A DNA stretch of 64,000 nucleotides from Mesobacillus campisalis (GCF_000986785.1 NZ_LAYY01000101.1:228252-292251); one strand, 5' to 3'. Positions 44,250 to 55,894 are shown, counted from the stretch's first letter. Numbers and translations are program-made. Notes: generated by a model from the letters alone, not told the origin.

Positions 44250-44639
44250 ATGAAAAGAAGAACAGCCCGGGAAAAGGCCTTGCAAGCCTTGTTTCAGATT
44301 GACATAAGCGAAGCGGAAATCAACGATGCGATTGAGCATGTGCTGGAGGATGAGAAAAAGGATGCCTATCTGACCCAGCTGGTCGAAGGTACTGTTGGCC
44401 ATAAGGATGAAATTGACAGTGCCATTAAAAAACAATTGGAAAACTGGACAATCGACCGCCTTGCACATGTGGACAGAAGCTTGTTGCGCCTTGCGGTATA
44501 TGAATTGATGTATTGCAATGAGCAAGTGCCGCCCAATGTGGTTATGGATGAAGCAATTGAAATAGCAAAAATTTATGGGGATGACCAATCCAGCAAATTT
44601 ATTAATGGGGTACTCTCAAAAGTAAAACAGCATCTGTGA
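44250..44639 (+). CDS. nusB: Transcription antitermination factor NusB
   Basis: A 129-residue all-helical protein that with NusE binds boxA RNA and supports rRNA transcription. Seen are RRTAREKALQALFQIDIS and YELMYCNEQVPPNVVMDEAIEIAKIYGDDQSSKFINGVL in pieces. ATG 44250 has AGGAG with correct spacing; ATG 44244 is too close. Confidence 0.94.
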   Translation: MKRRTAREKALQALFQIDISEAEINDAIEHVLEDEKKDAYLTQLVEGTVGHKDEIDSAIKKQLENWTIDRLAHVDRSLLRLAVYELMYCNEQVPPNVVMDEAIEIAKIYGDDQSSKFINGVLSKVKQHL

Positions 44640-44700
44640 AGAACCGCTCCAATAATGCCCGCTGGTTCCTTCCTCTTCGATTAATAAAGGGGGATATGAC

Positions 44701-45573
44701 ATGACTGCAACGATTATTGATGGCAAAGAAGTTGCCAGAAAGAAAAAACTTGAAATTTCAAAGGAAGTTGAAAAGCTGAAGCAAGCAGGGATCATTCCGG
44801 GATTGGCCGTAATCCTGGCAGGAGATAACCAGGCATCGAGAACCTACGTCAATTCCAAGCAAAAAACATGCAAGGAACTTGGGATGCATTCGGTTATGAT
44901 TGAATATCCCGACAGCGTCAATGAAGAGGAGCTTCTCGGGAAAATTGCGCAGTTGAATGAAGATGATTCCATCCACGGAATCCTCGTTCAGCTTCCGCTG
45001 CCGTCCCACATCAGTGAAACGAAGGTAATTGAAGCGATATCGCCCGAAAAGGATGTCGATGGTTTCCATCCGGTCAATGTAGGCCGAATGATGACAGGAC
45101 AGGATGCTTTTATTTCCTGCACACCCTATGGAATCATGGTCATGTTAAAAGAAGCCGGAATCAGCATTGAAGGGAAGCATGCTGTCGTGGTAGGCCGAAG
45201 CAATATTGTCGGGAAGCCTGTAGGTCAGCTTTTATTGAATGAGAATGCAACGGTTACCTACTGCCACTCCAGGACAACAGACCTTGCTTCCCACACAAAC
45301 CAGGCTGACATCCTGATTGCGGCAGTCGGCAAGGCGGATTTCATAAAAGCCAGCCATGTAAAACCTGGTGCAGTCGTCATCGATGTAGGGATCAACCGCA
45401 ATAGTGAGGGGAAACTATGCGGGGATGTCGCTTTTGCGGAAGTAAAGGAAAAGGCAGGCTATATTACTCCGGTACCTGGAGGAGTCGGGCCAATGACGAT
45501 TACCATGCTGATGTACAATACCCTGAAATCCGCAAAAAACCACCTTTCCAGACTGCAGGCTTTGAGTAAGTAA
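44701..45573 (+). CDS. folD: Bifunctional methylene-THF dehydrogenase/cyclohydrolase FolD
   Basis: A 290-residue enzyme converting 5,10-methylene-THF to 10-formyl-THF. Motifs: [15 protein letters not shown] (catalytic Tyr and Lys), [41 protein letters not shown] and [12 protein letters not shown]. Links folate C1 units, including those from the glycine cleavage system encoded at 13.9-17.9 kb. Confidence 0.96.
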   Translation: MTATIIDGKEVARKKKLEISKEVEKLKQAGIIPGLAVILAGDNQASRTYVNSKQKTCKELGMHSVMIEYPDSVNEEELLGKIAQLNEDDSIHGILVQLPLPSHISETKVIEAISPEKDVDGFHPVNVGRMMTGQDAFISCTPYGIMVMLKEAGISIEGKHAVVVGRSNIVGKPVGQLLLNENATVTYCHSRTTDLASHTNQADILIAAVGKADFIKASHVKPGAVVIDVGINRNSEGKLCGDVAFAEVKEKAGYITPVPGGVGPMTITMLMYNTLKSAKNHLSRLQALSK

Positions 45574-45585
45574 GAAAAATTCCAA

Positions 45586-45632
45586 CGCTGCGCACCTGTG
45601 ATCCATCGCTGGCGCGCAGCGGGTTTTTTAAA
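45586..45632 (+). terminator. Terminator after folD
   Basis: CGCTGCGC (45586-45593) pairs with GCGCAGCG (45614-45621), then GGTTTTTT. Confidence 0.85.
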
Positions 45633-45808
45633 ATAGCAGCTGCCCCATCCTGGCAGGTTTTGAGTCCACTCTTTCTCCAAAGTGACGAATGAGGGATCTA
45701 AACTTATAATAGGGATGGGCAGCTTTTTTTGCTATAGAACAGCTTTCTGCTGTTTATCATGGATTTTCGGGCCGCTCAAACGGCTGGTTAAAAAGGCAGG
45801 GATGAAAA

Positions 45809-47170
45809 ATGGATGAACACCGTTATTTGACTGTACACGCATTAACAAAATATATTAAACGTAAATTCGATGCCGATCCGCATCTTCAGGATATTTTTGT
45901 TAAAGGGGAAATCTCCAACTTTAAACAGCATTCGAGCGGACATATGTATTTCACCCTTAAGGATGAAAAAGCCCGCATCCTGGCTGTTATGTTCTCAAGC
46001 TTTAACAAGGGGATGAAGTTCCGCCCGGAAAATGGGATGAAGATACTTATACGGGGAGAAATCACGGTTTACGAACCGAGCGGCCAATACCAGGTTTATG
46101 TTAAAGAAATGCAGCCTGATGGTGTAGGGGATTTATTCCTAGCTTATGAACAATTAAAGGCACGCCTCGAAAAAGAGGGTTTATTTTTGCCAAGATACAA
46201 AAAGCCCCTCCCTAAATACCCGCAAAAGGTCGGTGTAATCACTTCGCCCACAGGTGCTGCCATTCGGGATGTGTTGACGACGCTCAAACGAAGATACCCG
46301 ATAACAGATATTCTGATAATTCCGGCACTGGTACAAGGGAGCCAGGGAGCTGCCTCCATTGTCAGGGCGATTGAGACCGCCAACAGGAGAAGTGGTATTG
46401 ACGTGCTTATCGTTGGGCGCGGGGGAGGTTCCATAGAGGAGCTGTGGTCTTTTAATGAGGAAGCTGTGGCAAGGGCCATTTTTGCTTCAAGGATCCCTGT
46501 CATTTCAGCAGTAGGACACGAAACAGATTTTACGATTGCCGATTTTGTTGCTGATATGCGCGCACCTACCCCTACTGCGGCCGCGGAACTGGCAGTGCCG
46601 CATATAGACGATTTAATGGAAAAGGTATTGAACAGGCAATCCAGATTGATCAGGGCAATGAAGGAAAAAGTCAATTTTGAACAAGGCAGATATGGAAGGC
46701 TGAAAAAATCTTATGCGTTCCGTTTTCCAAGAAGGCTGTATGAACAAAAGCTTGAACAAGTGGACCGGTTGACCGAGACATTGGTCAAAGGAGCCGGGAA
46801 GCTTGCGGAAACAAAAGCCGAAAGCCTCCTGCATCTTACAAGGCGTCTGGAGCGGAATCATCCCGAGGAGCTGCTCAAGCATTCCAGGGAAGCGCATCAG
46901 CGCCAGGAAAGGGAACTGAAGCGGGCCATGGCCGCCATCCTGTCTGAAAAGCAACAGGAGTTTGCAGGTCTGGTATCCACTCTTGAAGCGTTGAATCCGC
47001 TAAAAATCATGGAAAGGGGATACAGCCTCGCCTATACGGAAGAAGGCAGCCTAATCAAGCGCCCTTCCCAGGTTAAGGCTAATGATTCCCTGACGGTGAA
47101 GCTTCCTGATGGACAGATCAACTGTATTGTGAAAAATGTTGAGGAGAGTGAACAAAATGGCAGAGGATAA
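45809..47170 (+). CDS. xseA: Exodeoxyribonuclease VII large subunit
   Basis: A 453-residue nuclease subunit with an N-terminal OB fold ([23 protein letters not shown]), a catalytic region [21 protein letters not shown] and [17 protein letters not shown], then [13 protein letters not shown], and a long coiled coil. Degrades single-stranded DNA. Overlaps xseB by 14 nt. Confidence 0.95.
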   Translation: MDEHRYLTVHALTKYIKRKFDADPHLQDIFVKGEISNFKQHSSGHMYFTLKDEKARILAVMFSSFNKGMKFRPENGMKILIRGEITVYEPSGQYQVYVKEMQPDGVGDLFLAYEQLKARLEKEGLFLPRYKKPLPKYPQKVGVITSPTGAAIRDVLTTLKRRYPITDILIIPALVQGSQGAASIVRAIETANRRSGIDVLIVGRGGGSIEELWSFNEEAVARAIFASRIPVISAVGHETDFTIADFVADMRAPTPTAAAELAVPHIDDLMEKVLNRQSRLIRAMKEKVNFEQGRYGRLKKSYAFRFPRRLYEQKLEQVDRLTETLVKGAGKLAETKAESLLHLTRRLERNHPEELLKHSREAHQRQERELKRAMAAILSEKQQEFAGLVSTLEALNPLKIMERGYSLAYTEEGSLIKRPSQVKANDSLTVKLPDGQINCIVKNVEESEQNGRG

Positions 47171-47390
47171 AGTGCTGACTTTTGAAGAAGCGATGGAAAA
47201 GCTTGAACAGATAGTGGAAAAGCTTGAAGAAGGAGATGTTCCTTTGGAAGAGGCGATTTCCTTTTATAAAGAGGGGATGGAGCTGTCTAAGCTTTGCCAT
47301 AACAAATTAAAACATGTGGAAGAACAGCTGACGCAAGTGCTGACCGACGATGGACAGGCTGCGGATTTTTCCATCACCGAGGAGGAATAG
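47157..47390 (+). CDS. xseB: Exodeoxyribonuclease VII small subunit
   Basis: A 77-residue helical protein: [28 protein letters not shown], the standard XseB signature. GAGGAG precedes ATG 47157 within xseA, implying coupling that helps set the subunit ratio. Confidence 0.95.
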   Translation: MAEDKVLTFEEAMEKLEQIVEKLEEGDVPLEEAISFYKEGMELSKLCHNKLKHVEEQLTQVLTDDGQAADFSITEEE

Positions 47391-47392
47391 CC

Positions 47393-48286
47393 GTGCAGAA
47401 AGAAACTCTTGAACAATTTTCACAGCAATACAAAACCCTACTGGAAAACCGTTTAAGTGGGGCTGTGAACGAGCTTGATGCTCCCGGAACATTAAAGGAA
47501 GCCATGCTTTATTCACTTGAAGCCGGTGGGAAAAGAATCAGGCCTCTTTTATTGTTCGCCACACTCAAGGCATTCGGATGCAAGCCTGAAAAGGGGCTGG
47601 ATGCAGCCGCAGCAATTGAGATGGTCCATACATATTCCCTGATCCATGATGATTTGCCAAGCATGGATAATGATGATTTAAGACGGGGGAAACCGACAAA
47701 CCATAAGGTATATGGCGAAGCCGCCGCTATACTTGCCGGGGATGCCCTGCTTACCCTGAGCTTTAAGCTTCTTGCCCAGCTTCCGGCAGAAGTTGCGGAT
47801 GGGGAAACAAAGCTGTCTTTGGTCGCCGGGCTTTCGGATGCTGCTGGTGCAGGAGGAATGGTCGGCGGACAGATTGCCGATATGGAGGGCGAAGGCAGAC
47901 AGCTAACGCTTAAGGAATTGGAGTATATCCATATCAACAAAACGGGCAGGCTGCTTATGTACAGTGTCATAGCAGGAGCCGAAATTGCAGGTGCTTCCGC
48001 CGAAGTAAAACGAACACTGGAGACTTTTGCCCATCATATCGGCCTGGCATTCCAGATCAGGGATGACATCCTTGACCTTGTTGGAAACGAGGCTGAGATT
48101 GGCAAGCGGGTTGGGAGCGATGCACTGAACGAAAAAAGCACATATCCCGCCTTGCTAAGCCTCGATGGGGCAAAGGAAGCATTGAATGTACATATTGGAC
48201 AGGCAAAGGAATTACTGGCTCAGACAGGGCTTGATACCGATATGCTTGAACAAATTACGAATTTGATCGGTCTTAGAAAGTCCTGA
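47393..48286 (+). CDS. ispA: Farnesyl diphosphate synthase
   Basis: A 297-residue prenyltransferase making farnesyl diphosphate. First Asp-rich motif DDLPSMDNDDLRRG, second DDILD, plus GGKRIRPLL near the start. GTG 47393 follows GGAGG. In operon with xseAB and followed by dxs, an MEP-pathway gene. Confidence 0.95.
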   Translation: MQKETLEQFSQQYKTLLENRLSGAVNELDAPGTLKEAMLYSLEAGGKRIRPLLLFATLKAFGCKPEKGLDAAAAIEMVHTYSLIHDDLPSMDNDDLRRGKPTNHKVYGEAAAILAGDALLTLSFKLLAQLPAEVADGETKLSLVAGLSDAAGAGGMVGGQIADMEGEGRQLTLKELEYIHINKTGRLLMYSVIAGAEIAGASAEVKRTLETFAHHIGLAFQIRDDILDLVGNEAEIGKRVGSDALNEKSTYPALLSLDGAKEALNVHIGQAKELLAQTGLDTDMLEQITNLIGLRKS

Positions 48287-48386
48287 AGCCACCAAACCAT
48301 TGAGACTCATGGCTGTTTTATGCTATAATCCAACCTGATTACCAAAAAGTACGTAACAAGTCAGAAATGAAAGTGAGTGGTCCGGT

Positions 48387-50279
48387 ATGGATCTTTTATC
48401 GATAAAAGACCCTTCATTCCTAAAAGACCTGTCCATCAAAGAACTGGAATCGCTGGGCGAAGACATCAGAAAATTTCTAATCGAGAAGCTATCGAAAACA
48501 GGAGGTCATATCGGCCCAAATCTTGGGGTTGTCGAACTTACGATAGCATTGCATAAATGTTTCAACAGTCCTCAAGACAAGATTATCTGGGATGTTGGAC
48601 ATCAGTCGTATGTGCATAAGATTTTGACAGGCCGTGCCTGTCAATTTGATACATTAAGGCAATATAAAGGGCTTTGCGGTTTTCCGAAAATGTCAGAGAG
48701 CGAGCATGATGTCTGGGAGACAGGGCATAGCTCAACATCGCTGTCAGCAGCGATGGGCATGGCTGTTGCGCGCAATATCAAGGGTGAGAATACCCATGTT
48801 GTCCCAGTGATTGGCGACGGTGCCCTTACGGGGGGGATGGCCCTCGAGGCACTTAACCACATTGGCCATGAAAAAGAAAAAGTGATCGTCATCCTGAATG
48901 ATAATGAAATGTCCATCGCGCCGAATGTAGGGGCCATCCATAATGTGCTGGGCAGGCTGAGGACTGCTGGAAAATATAACTGGGTTAAAGATGAACTTGA
49001 GGTTATTTTAAAGAAGGTTCCGGCGGTTGGAAACCAACTTGCTGGTACTGCGGAAAGAATCAAGGACAGTCTTAAGTACATGTTTGTTCCTGGTATGTTT
49101 TTTGAAGAACTTGGTTTTACTTATCTGGGACCTATTGACGGCCACAACTATGAGGATCTTTTTGAAAACATTGCGTACGCAAAAAAATATGATGGCCCTG
49201 TGCTTCTTCATGTCATCACGAAGAAAGGGAAGGGGTATCAGCCTGCGGAGGCTGACAGGGTTGGCACATGGCATGGGACAGGCCCTTATAAAACGGAGAC
49301 CGGTGCTTTCGTCAAGCCTAAAAGCAGCCCCCCTGCATGGAGCGCGCTTGTGAGTGAGACCGTCCGAAAAGTGGCGAGGGAAGATAAACGCATCGTTGCC
49401 ATTACTCCTGCTATGCCTGTCGGCTCCAAACTTGAGGGGTTCGCAAGCGAATTCCCGGACCGGATGTTTGATGTGGGAATTGCCGAACAGCATGCCGCCA
49501 CCTTTGCGGCTGGGCTGGCTACTCAAAACATGAAGCCATTCCTTGCCATCTATTCAACTTTCCTTCAGCGCGCCTACGACCAGGTTGTCCATGATATTTG
49601 CCGGCAAAACCTGAATGTCTTCATAGGCATCGACCGTGCCGGCCTGGTTGGCGCAGACGGTGAGACGCATCAGGGTGTCTTTGATATTGCCTTTTTGCGG
49701 CACCTGCCCAATCTGGTCCTGATGATGCCAAAGGATGAAAATGAGGGCCAGCATCTTGTCTACACGGCCTTGAAGTATGATGATGGACCGATCGCACTCC
49801 GTTTCCCAAGAGGGAATGGACTTGGGGTTGAGATGGAAGAGTCGCTAAGGGAGATTCCTATCGGTACTTGGGAGGTTCTAAGGGAGGGTGATGATGCCGC
49901 CATCCTGACATTTGGAACGACCATTCCGATGGCTCTTGCTGCGGCAGCAGAACTTGAGAAGCAAGGAGTGTCTGTCAAGGTGGTTAACTGCCGATTCCTG
50001 AAACCTCTGGATATCCCGATGCTGTCAGGAATCCTTGAAGACAACATGCCGATCCTTACCATTGAAGAAGCTGTCCTTCAGGGAGGGTTCGGAAGCTTCA
50101 TTCTCGAAACCGCCAATGAGCTTGGATTCGATGGAGCTAAAATTGACCGCCTTGGCATACCGGACAAGTTTATTGAACATGGCAATGTGGATGAACTGCT
50201 GAATGAAATTGAATTAACTTCTGAAGCAGCGGTTGAAAGAATCAAGAGATGGGCAAGGCAAAAGGAAAAAAGGGCGTAA
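48387..50279 (+). CDS. dxs: 1-deoxy-D-xylulose-5-phosphate synthase
   Basis: A 630-residue thiamine diphosphate enzyme, first step of the MEP isoprenoid pathway. Seen are [17 protein letters not shown], the ThDP motif [15 protein letters not shown]...[20 protein letters not shown] with the catalytic Glu, and [17 protein letters not shown]. Works upstream of ispA. Confidence 0.96.
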   Translation: MDLLSIKDPSFLKDLSIKELESLGEDIRKFLIEKLSKTGGHIGPNLGVVELTIALHKCFNSPQDKIIWDVGHQSYVHKILTGRACQFDTLRQYKGLCGFPKMSESEHDVWETGHSSTSLSAAMGMAVARNIKGENTHVVPVIGDGALTGGMALEALNHIGHEKEKVIVILNDNEMSIAPNVGAIHNVLGRLRTAGKYNWVKDELEVILKKVPAVGNQLAGTAERIKDSLKYMFVPGMFFEELGFTYLGPIDGHNYEDLFENIAYAKKYDGPVLLHVITKKGKGYQPAEADRVGTWHGTGPYKTETGAFVKPKSSPPAWSALVSETVRKVAREDKRIVAITPAMPVGSKLEGFASEFPDRMFDVGIAEQHAATFAAGLATQNMKPFLAIYSTFLQRAYDQVVHDICRQNLNVFIGIDRAGLVGADGETHQGVFDIAFLRHLPNLVLMMPKDENEGQHLVYTALKYDDGPIALRFPRGNGLGVEMEESLREIPIGTWEVLREGDDAAILTFGTTIPMALAAAAELEKQGVSVKVVNCRFLKPLDIPMLSGILEDNMPILTIEEAVLQGGFGSFILETANELGFDGAKIDRLGIPDKFIEHGNVDELLNEIELTSEAAVERIKRWARQKEKRA

Positions 50280-50281
50280 TA

Positions 50282-51121
50282 ATGAAGATTAAAAAAGAAC
50301 GTTTAGATGTGCTTCTAGTTGAAAGAGGACTGGCCGAAACACGGGAAAAGGCCAAGCGAGCGGTCATGGCCGGGCTCGTCTATTCCAAAGAGGAGCGGCT
50401 CGATAAGCCGGGGGAAAAAGTGGCGGCGGACATTCCCTTGACCATCAAAGGCAATCTCCTGCCTTATGTAAGCAGAGGCGGATTAAAGCTGGAAAAGGCA
50501 CTTAAGAGCTTCGACCTGGATATTCACGGTAAAATCCTCCTGGATATCGGTGCATCCACGGGCGGATTCACAGATTGCGCCCTGCAGCATGGAGCAAAAA
50601 TGTCCTATGCCCTTGATGTAGGCTATAACCAGCTGGCATGGAAACTGAGGCAGGATGAGCGTGTAGTGGTAATGGAAAGGACTAATTTCCGTTATGTAAC
50701 ACCAGCGGACCTTGCTAAAGGGATGCCTGAAATTGCCTCAATTGATGTAAGCTTTATTTCTTTAAAGCTGATTCTCCCGGTATTGAAGACATTGCTTGTT
50801 CCTGGAAGTGATGTGGTCGCCCTCATCAAACCGCAGTTTGAGGCTGGGCGGGAGCAGGTTGGCAAGAAAGGGATTGTCAGGGACCCTAAAGTACATCTGT
50901 CTGTCATTGAGACAATGATTGAATTCTCTGCCGGTCTTGGATTTGATGTTAAAAACCTTTCCTACTCCCCCATCACGGGAGGAGATGGAAACATCGAGTT
51001 TTTGCTTCATCTTCAATGGAATGCTTCTGAGGACCGCGGTGCCATTGACCAGTCGGTCTCTCCTTTACAGGTCGTACAATCGGCACATGATGACCTGAAA
51101 ACAAAAAAAACAGAGGAGTAG
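50282..51121 (+). CDS. yqxC: TlyA-family rRNA 2'-O-methyltransferase/haemolysin-like protein YqxC
   Basis: A 279-residue protein with an N-terminal S4 RNA-binding domain (KKERLDVLLVERGLAETREKAKRAV) and an FtsJ-like methyltransferase domain (LLDIGASTGGFTDCALQ; KPQFEAGREQVGKKGIVRD). Probable rRNA modification. ATG 50282 lies 2 nt after the dxs stop; the frame reaches back into dxs. Confidence 0.9.
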   Translation: MKIKKERLDVLLVERGLAETREKAKRAVMAGLVYSKEERLDKPGEKVAADIPLTIKGNLLPYVSRGGLKLEKALKSFDLDIHGKILLDIGASTGGFTDCALQHGAKMSYALDVGYNQLAWKLRQDERVVVMERTNFRYVTPADLAKGMPEIASIDVSFISLKLILPVLKTLLVPGSDVVALIKPQFEAGREQVGKKGIVRDPKVHLSVIETMIEFSAGLGFDVKNLSYSPITGGDGNIEFLLHLQWNASEDRGAIDQSVSPLQVVQSAHDDLKTKKTEE

Positions 51122-51145
51122 GCTTATAAGCCTGCTCTTTTTTTC
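51115..51145 (+). terminator. Terminator after yqxC
   Basis: Stem around AGGCT/AGCCT (AGTAGGCTTATAAGCCTGCT) with T run; overlaps the yqxC stop. Confidence 0.82.
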
Positions 51146-51251
51146 GAGAAACCTGGCGAATCGCCCCGATATATTGTGGAAACCTCGAAAATCAGCTAAC
51201 ATAGGGATGGATATATTTATTTATGTTTAATGAGCTCACAGAGGTGATAGA

Positions 51252-51701
51252 GTGAATAAAGGTCAGCGTCACATAAAGATTCGCGAATTAATCGCAAATG
51301 ATGAAATTGAAACACAGGATGAACTTGTGGACAGGCTTAAAGAGGCGGGATTCAATGTTACGCAGGCAACGGTGTCACGGGATATCAAGGAATTGCATCT
51401 TGTTAAAGTTCCGCTACTGGACGGAAGGTATAAATATTCCCTCCCGGCAGACCAAAGGTTCAATCCTCTGCAGAAATTGAAGCGCTCCCTGATGGATGCC
51501 TTCATCCGTATTGACCACGCAGGGCATCTCCTCGTAATGAAAACGATGCCGGGAAATGCCAATGCGATTGGAGCGCTCATTGATAATCTCGATTGGGATG
51601 ACATCCTTGGAACCATCTGCGGGGATGATACCATCCTGATCATTTGCCGTACACAGGAAGATACAGACAAGGTCGCAAACCGTTTTCTAGATATGCTTTA
51701 A
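51252..51701 (+). CDS. argR: Arginine repressor ArgR/AhrC
   Basis: A 149-residue hexameric regulator. The winged helix is at about 5-65 ([20 protein letters not shown]) and the arginine-binding/oligomerisation part has [21 protein letters not shown] and [10 protein letters not shown]. Represses arginine biosynthesis and activates catabolism. GAGGTGATAG precedes GTG 51252. Confidence 0.95.
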   Translation: MNKGQRHIKIRELIANDEIETQDELVDRLKEAGFNVTQATVSRDIKELHLVKVPLLDGRYKYSLPADQRFNPLQKLKRSLMDAFIRIDHAGHLLVMKTMPGNANAIGALIDNLDWDDILGTICGDDTILIICRTQEDTDKVANRFLDML

Positions 51702-51717
51702 ATGAGGTGGATGCTTC

Positions 51718-53409
51718 TTGCTAAGTGAATTGTCAATCAGGAATTTTGCCATTATTGAAGCCCTGACAGTGTCTCTGCAAAAAGGTTTAACTGTTTTGAC
51801 AGGAGAGACAGGAGCGGGGAAATCCATCATCATTGACGCCATCCATCTTTTGGTTGGCGGCAGAGGTTCTGCCGAGTATGTCCGCCATGGCGAACAAAGG
51901 GCTGAGCTTGAGGGATTGTTTTTTATCGATGGAGAGAATCATCCTGTGAAAGGAAAACTGAAGGATTTTGGCATTGACCATGAAGACGGCATGGTTGTAC
52001 TCCGCAGGGATATATCAAGCAATGGGAAGAGTGTATGCCGAGTGAATGGTAAACTGGTCACCATCGCAATTTTAAGGGAAATCGGGTCCAGCCTTATTGA
52101 TATTCATGGCCAGCATGAACATCAGGAGCTGATGGATGAAAGCAGGCATATCGACCTGCTGGATACATTTGGAGCAGAAGAGATCCAGCCTGCCATTGCC
52201 GAATACCAGCATGTGTTTAGGATGTATAATCAAACTCTGAAAAAGCTTAAAAGCCTTAGCGAGAATGAACAGCAGATGGCACATCGCCTCGACTTGCTGC
52301 AGTTTCAGCACGAGGAAATCCATTCCGCCCAGCTTAGACTCCACGAAGATGAACAGCTTGTCGAAGAAAGGCAGAAGCTGAACAATTTTGAAAAGGTGTA
52401 TGAGGCCATACAAACGAGTTATGCCGCCCTGACAGCAGACCAGCGGGGGCTTGACTGGATAGGAATGGCAATGGACCATCTCGAAGGTGCAGCCGACCTG
52501 GATCCGGCTTATAAAGAACTGCATGAATCCGTGGCAAACAGCTTCTATATCCTTGAAGACGCAGCCCGTTCGTTAAGGAATGAAATGGACATGCTTGAGT
52601 ATGATCCCCAGCGCTTAAATGAAATTGAAGACAGACTGAATGAAATCAATCAGCTTAAAAGAAAATATGGAAAGACCATTGATGAAATACTTGAATATGC
52701 CGCAAGCATTGAAGAGGAGATTGAAACACTGCAAAACAAGGAAGTCCACATCGGTCAGCTGGATAAGGAATTAGCTTCCTTCAAAGAGGATTTGCGGATA
52801 GAAAGTAAGAATCTTGGAAAAACGAGACGGAAATGGGCAAAAAAATTAACTGGACTCATACATCGCGAATTAAAAGACCTTTATATGGAAAAGACTGTAT
52901 TTGAAGTCAAATTTGAAAGTGCTGAAGAGAATTTCATGAAAAATGGCGGTGACCTGGTGGAATTCTATATTTCCACAAACCCTGGGGAGCCTTTAAAGCC
53001 TCTTTCGAAAATTGCCTCAGGCGGTGAGCTTTCAAGGATAATGCTGGCGTTAAAAAGTATATTTTCCAGGCACCAGGGCGTTACCTCCATTATTTTCGAT
53101 GAAGTGGATACAGGTGTCAGCGGAAGGGTCGCACAGGCCATTGCCGAAAAAATATTTAAAGTGGCCAAGGATTCCCAAGTCTTGTGCATTTCGCATCTTC
53201 CCCAGGTTGCTGCCATGGCCGATACTCATTTATATATCAGTAAGAGCATTAAAGCGGGGAGAACCAAAACGGCCGTTACTCCCCTATCCGAAAAGGATAA
53301 GGTACGTGAAATTGGCCGCATGATCTCCGGGGTGGAAATGACCGAACTGACCAGGCAGCATGCGGAAGAACTCCTGCAAATGGCCCAGGTCATGAAAACA
53401 GCTACCTAA
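51718..53409 (+). CDS. recN: DNA repair protein RecN
   Basis: A 563-residue SMC-like ATPase for double-strand break repair. Walker A is LTGETGAGKSIIIDAI near the N-terminus, the signature ASGGELSRIMLALK and Walker B IIFDEVDTGVSG lie near the C-terminus, separated by coiled coils. TTG 51718 follows GAGGTGG. Sixteen bases after argR, as in B. subtilis. Confidence 0.95.
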   Translation: MLSELSIRNFAIIEALTVSLQKGLTVLTGETGAGKSIIIDAIHLLVGGRGSAEYVRHGEQRAELEGLFFIDGENHPVKGKLKDFGIDHEDGMVVLRRDISSNGKSVCRVNGKLVTIAILREIGSSLIDIHGQHEHQELMDESRHIDLLDTFGAEEIQPAIAEYQHVFRMYNQTLKKLKSLSENEQQMAHRLDLLQFQHEEIHSAQLRLHEDEQLVEERQKLNNFEKVYEAIQTSYAALTADQRGLDWIGMAMDHLEGAADLDPAYKELHESVANSFYILEDAARSLRNEMDMLEYDPQRLNEIEDRLNEINQLKRKYGKTIDEILEYAASIEEEIETLQNKEVHIGQLDKELASFKEDLRIESKNLGKTRRKWAKKLTGLIHRELKDLYMEKTVFEVKFESAEENFMKNGGDLVEFYISTNPGEPLKPLSKIASGGELSRIMLALKSIFSRHQGVTSIIFDEVDTGVSGRVAQAIAEKIFKVAKDSQVLCISHLPQVAAMADTHLYISKSIKAGRTKTAVTPLSEKDKVREIGRMISGVEMTELTRQHAEELLQMAQVMKTAT

Positions 53410-53410
53410 A

Positions 53411-53439
53411 AGCTATCCTTTCAGGGATGGCTTTTTTTC
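53411..53439 (+). terminator. Terminator after recN
   Basis: AGCTATCC/GGATGGCT hairpin then TTTTTT. Confidence 0.88.
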
Positions 53440-53555
53440 ATACTATGCGTCAGGACTGTTTTCTTAATTCTTCCGGTTATAAATGCAACGGGGGAAGGCA
53501 AAATTATAGATGTAGCCATTAAGTGTGTGGACTAGAAGCGAGGAGAGTGAAAAGA

Positions 53556-54842
53556 TTGCATAAAGAATTTCTCAGAAAATTTATTGGTGGAATTCTCCTT
53601 GTTTCATTAATTGCACTCGGGTTTACAAAACCTGTTCAGGAATACATGTCGTTCCCAAAGCAAATTACACTTTTTGAAGGACAGCAGTTAGATTTTTCAG
53701 GTACAGTTTCCGTTTTGGCGAATGTAGATAATAATGCTACAGTCGACTTGGAACGGCAAAAAAGCGATGTAGCCTTGGTTGCAAAAAGGCAGGGCAAAGA
53801 GGAAATGGTCCTTGAACTTGCCGGCATCCCGATAAAAAAAGTTGATGTAAACGTTCTGAAGGATTTTAAAGTGTTCCCTGGAGGGCAATCAATCGGTGTT
53901 AAGCTGAACACAGTAGGTGTACTTGTCGTTGGGCATCATCAAATAGATACCCTTGAGGGAAAGTTCTCTCCGGGAGAAACTTCCGACATTAAGGTGGGAG
54001 ATATCATAACGGAGATTAACGGGCAGCATATTGAAAAAATGTCCGATGTCGGCCCCTTTGTGCAGGAAGCAGGGGAAAGTGGAAAACCGATGAATATTGT
54101 ATTGAAGCGGGAAAACGAAAAAATCAGCACTAAGCTAGAACCCAAAAAAGATAAACATGAAAACACGTACAAACTTGGGCTTTATATCCGGGACTCCGCT
54201 GCTGGAATAGGAACGATGACTTTTTACCATGCTGGAACAAAAAAGTATGGAGCCCTAGGGCACGTCATATCGGATATGGATACCAAAAAACCAATTGTGG
54301 TTGAAGATGGGCAAATCGTTCGGTCGACCGTAACATCCATTGAAAAAGGGGCAAATGGGGACCCTGGGGAAAAATTGGCCAGGTTCTCATCAGACCGTGA
54401 AGTGATAGGAAACATCGAACGGAATAGTCCCTATGGCATCTTTGGAAAGCTGAACAATGGCATTCAAAACGGAATTCTTGACAAGCCTATGCCAATCGCC
54501 CTTTCCCATCAGGTCAAGGAAGGTCCTGCGAAGATATTGACCGTTGTTGAAGAGGATAAAGTAAATCTGTTCGATATCGAAATTGTCAGCACAATCCCGC
54601 AAAAGTTTCCTGCCACAAAGGGCATGGTCATCAAGGTGACAGATCCGAAGCTGCTGGAAAAGACAGGCGGCATTGTCCAAGGGATGAGCGGAAGCCCAAT
54701 CATTCAGGATGGAAAGCTGATTGGGGCAGTCACCCATGTGTTTGTCAACGATCCTACCAGCGGATATGGAGTCCATATTGAATGGATGCTGAATGAGGCC
54801 GGGATTAACATCTATGAGAAACCAGGACAAAAAGCCAGTTAA
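53556..54842 (+). CDS. spoIVB: SpoIVB serine peptidase
   Basis: A 428-residue S55-family protease made in the forespore that cleaves SpoIVFA to trigger sigma-K activation. N-terminal signal/anchor helix ([15 protein letters not shown]), PDZ domain around [23 protein letters not shown], and serine active site [19 protein letters not shown] 53556 follows GAGGAG with about 10-nt spacing; GTG 53547 is too close. Confidence 0.94.
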   Translation: MHKEFLRKFIGGILLVSLIALGFTKPVQEYMSFPKQITLFEGQQLDFSGTVSVLANVDNNATVDLERQKSDVALVAKRQGKEEMVLELAGIPIKKVDVNVLKDFKVFPGGQSIGVKLNTVGVLVVGHHQIDTLEGKFSPGETSDIKVGDIITEINGQHIEKMSDVGPFVQEAGESGKPMNIVLKRENEKISTKLEPKKDKHENTYKLGLYIRDSAAGIGTMTFYHAGTKKYGALGHVISDMDTKKPIVVEDGQIVRSTVTSIEKGANGDPGEKLARFSSDREVIGNIERNSPYGIFGKLNNGIQNGILDKPMPIALSHQVKEGPAKILTVVEEDKVNLFDIEIVSTIPQKFPATKGMVIKVTDPKLLEKTGGIVQGMSGSPIIQDGKLIGAVTHVFVNDPTSGYGVHIEWMLNEAGINIYEKPGQKAS

Positions 54843-54851
54843 AACAATAGG

Positions 54852-54881
54852 AGCGTCCTGTCCATTTGGGCAGGACGCTTA
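54852..54881 (+). terminator. Inverted repeat after spoIVB, weak terminator
   Basis: AGCGTCCTG/CAGGACGCT with a 10-nt loop. It lacks a good T run, so readthrough into spo0A is plausible. Confidence 0.6.
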
Positions 54882-54895
54882 GTACATAAAGGTTA

Positions 54896-55035
54896 TTCGA
54901 CAAAATTCCTTGGCGAATTTTGTCAACTATCGAAATTGGTCGAAAAAGGGAGGGAAACGAAGGATAAAATAGAATAAGTCACTTTTATAAGAAAAAATAA
55001 AAAATAAAAGGATTTCCTGTTGCATTGTCGAATTA
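54896..55035 (+). promoter_or_regulatory. spo0A control region: 0A boxes and sigma-H promoter
   Basis: TTCGACA (54896-54902, reverse of TGTCGAA) and TGTCGAA (55026-55032) are 0A boxes. AAAGGATTT (55007-55015) and GTCGAATTA (55027-55035) match the sigma-H -35 and -10 elements with 11-bp spacing. One 0A box overlaps the -10, so Spo0A-P could act directly on its own promoter. Confidence 0.72.
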
Positions 55036-55102
55036 GTCATTTAGAATAGATTACAGAGATGACTGGACTAGAGACCTTATAAGGACAGAGGAGGAACCTT
55101 AA

Positions 55103-55894
55103 GTGAACAAGATAAAGGTTTGTATAGTGGATGACAATAGAGAGTTGGTAGGTCTGCTTGAAGAGTACGTCTCTTCACAGGAAGATATGGAAGTGGCCGG
55201 AGTAGCCTATAATGGCCAGGACTGTCTAGAGATGCTTAAGGATACCGATCCGGATGTCCTGCTTTTAGATATCATCATGCCTCACCTGGATGGTCTTGCG
55301 GTTCTTGAAAAGCTTAGGGAACTGGATAAAAATGTGCTTCCAAACGTGATCATGCTAACGGCTTTCGGGCAGGAGGATGTTACGAAAAATGCAGTGGAAC
55401 TAGGGGCGTCCTACTTTATCCTGAAGCCATTTGATATGCATAATTTGGGCAGCCATATCCGCCAGGTCAGCGGCAAATCAAGGGCAGCCGTCCGCAAGTC
55501 TTCCTCTCCGGGGTATCGTGTGTCTGGCGAGCAGAAACCGAAAAACCTTGATGCGAGCATTACCAGCATTATTCACGAAATTGGAGTGCCAGCACATATT
55601 AAGGGATATCTTTATCTGAGGGAAGCCATTTCCATGGTATACAATGATATTGAGCTGCTTGGTTCGATTACCAAGGTTTTATATCCCGATATCGCAAAGA
55701 AATACAATACAACAGCAAGCAGAGTGGAACGGGCGATCCGCCACGCAATTGAAGTAGCATGGAGCCGAGGCAATATTGATTCCATATCCTCCTTGTTCGG
55801 CTACACTGTCAGCATGTCAAAGGCTAAGCCGACAAACTCGGAATTCATAGCGATGGTGGCTGACAAGCTGCGCCTGGAGCATAAGGCTTCTTGA
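55103..55894 (+). CDS. spo0A: Sporulation master regulator Spo0A
   Basis: A 263-residue response regulator. The receiver has the acidic pair in [10 protein letters not shown], phospho-acceptor Asp56 in [12 protein letters not shown] and the Lys in FILKPF. The DNA-binding effector domain (from about 145) contains [16 protein letters not shown] and [20 protein letters not shown], the recognition helix region. GTG 55103 follows GAGGAGG. Confidence 0.97.
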   Translation: MNKIKVCIVDDNRELVGLLEEYVSSQEDMEVAGVAYNGQDCLEMLKDTDPDVLLLDIIMPHLDGLAVLEKLRELDKNVLPNVIMLTAFGQEDVTKNAVELGASYFILKPFDMHNLGSHIRQVSGKSRAAVRKSSSPGYRVSGEQKPKNLDASITSIIHEIGVPAHIKGYLYLREAISMVYNDIELLGSITKVLYPDIAKKYNTTASRVERAIRHAIEVAWSRGNIDSISSLFGYTVSMSKAKPTNSEFIAMVADKLRLEHKAS

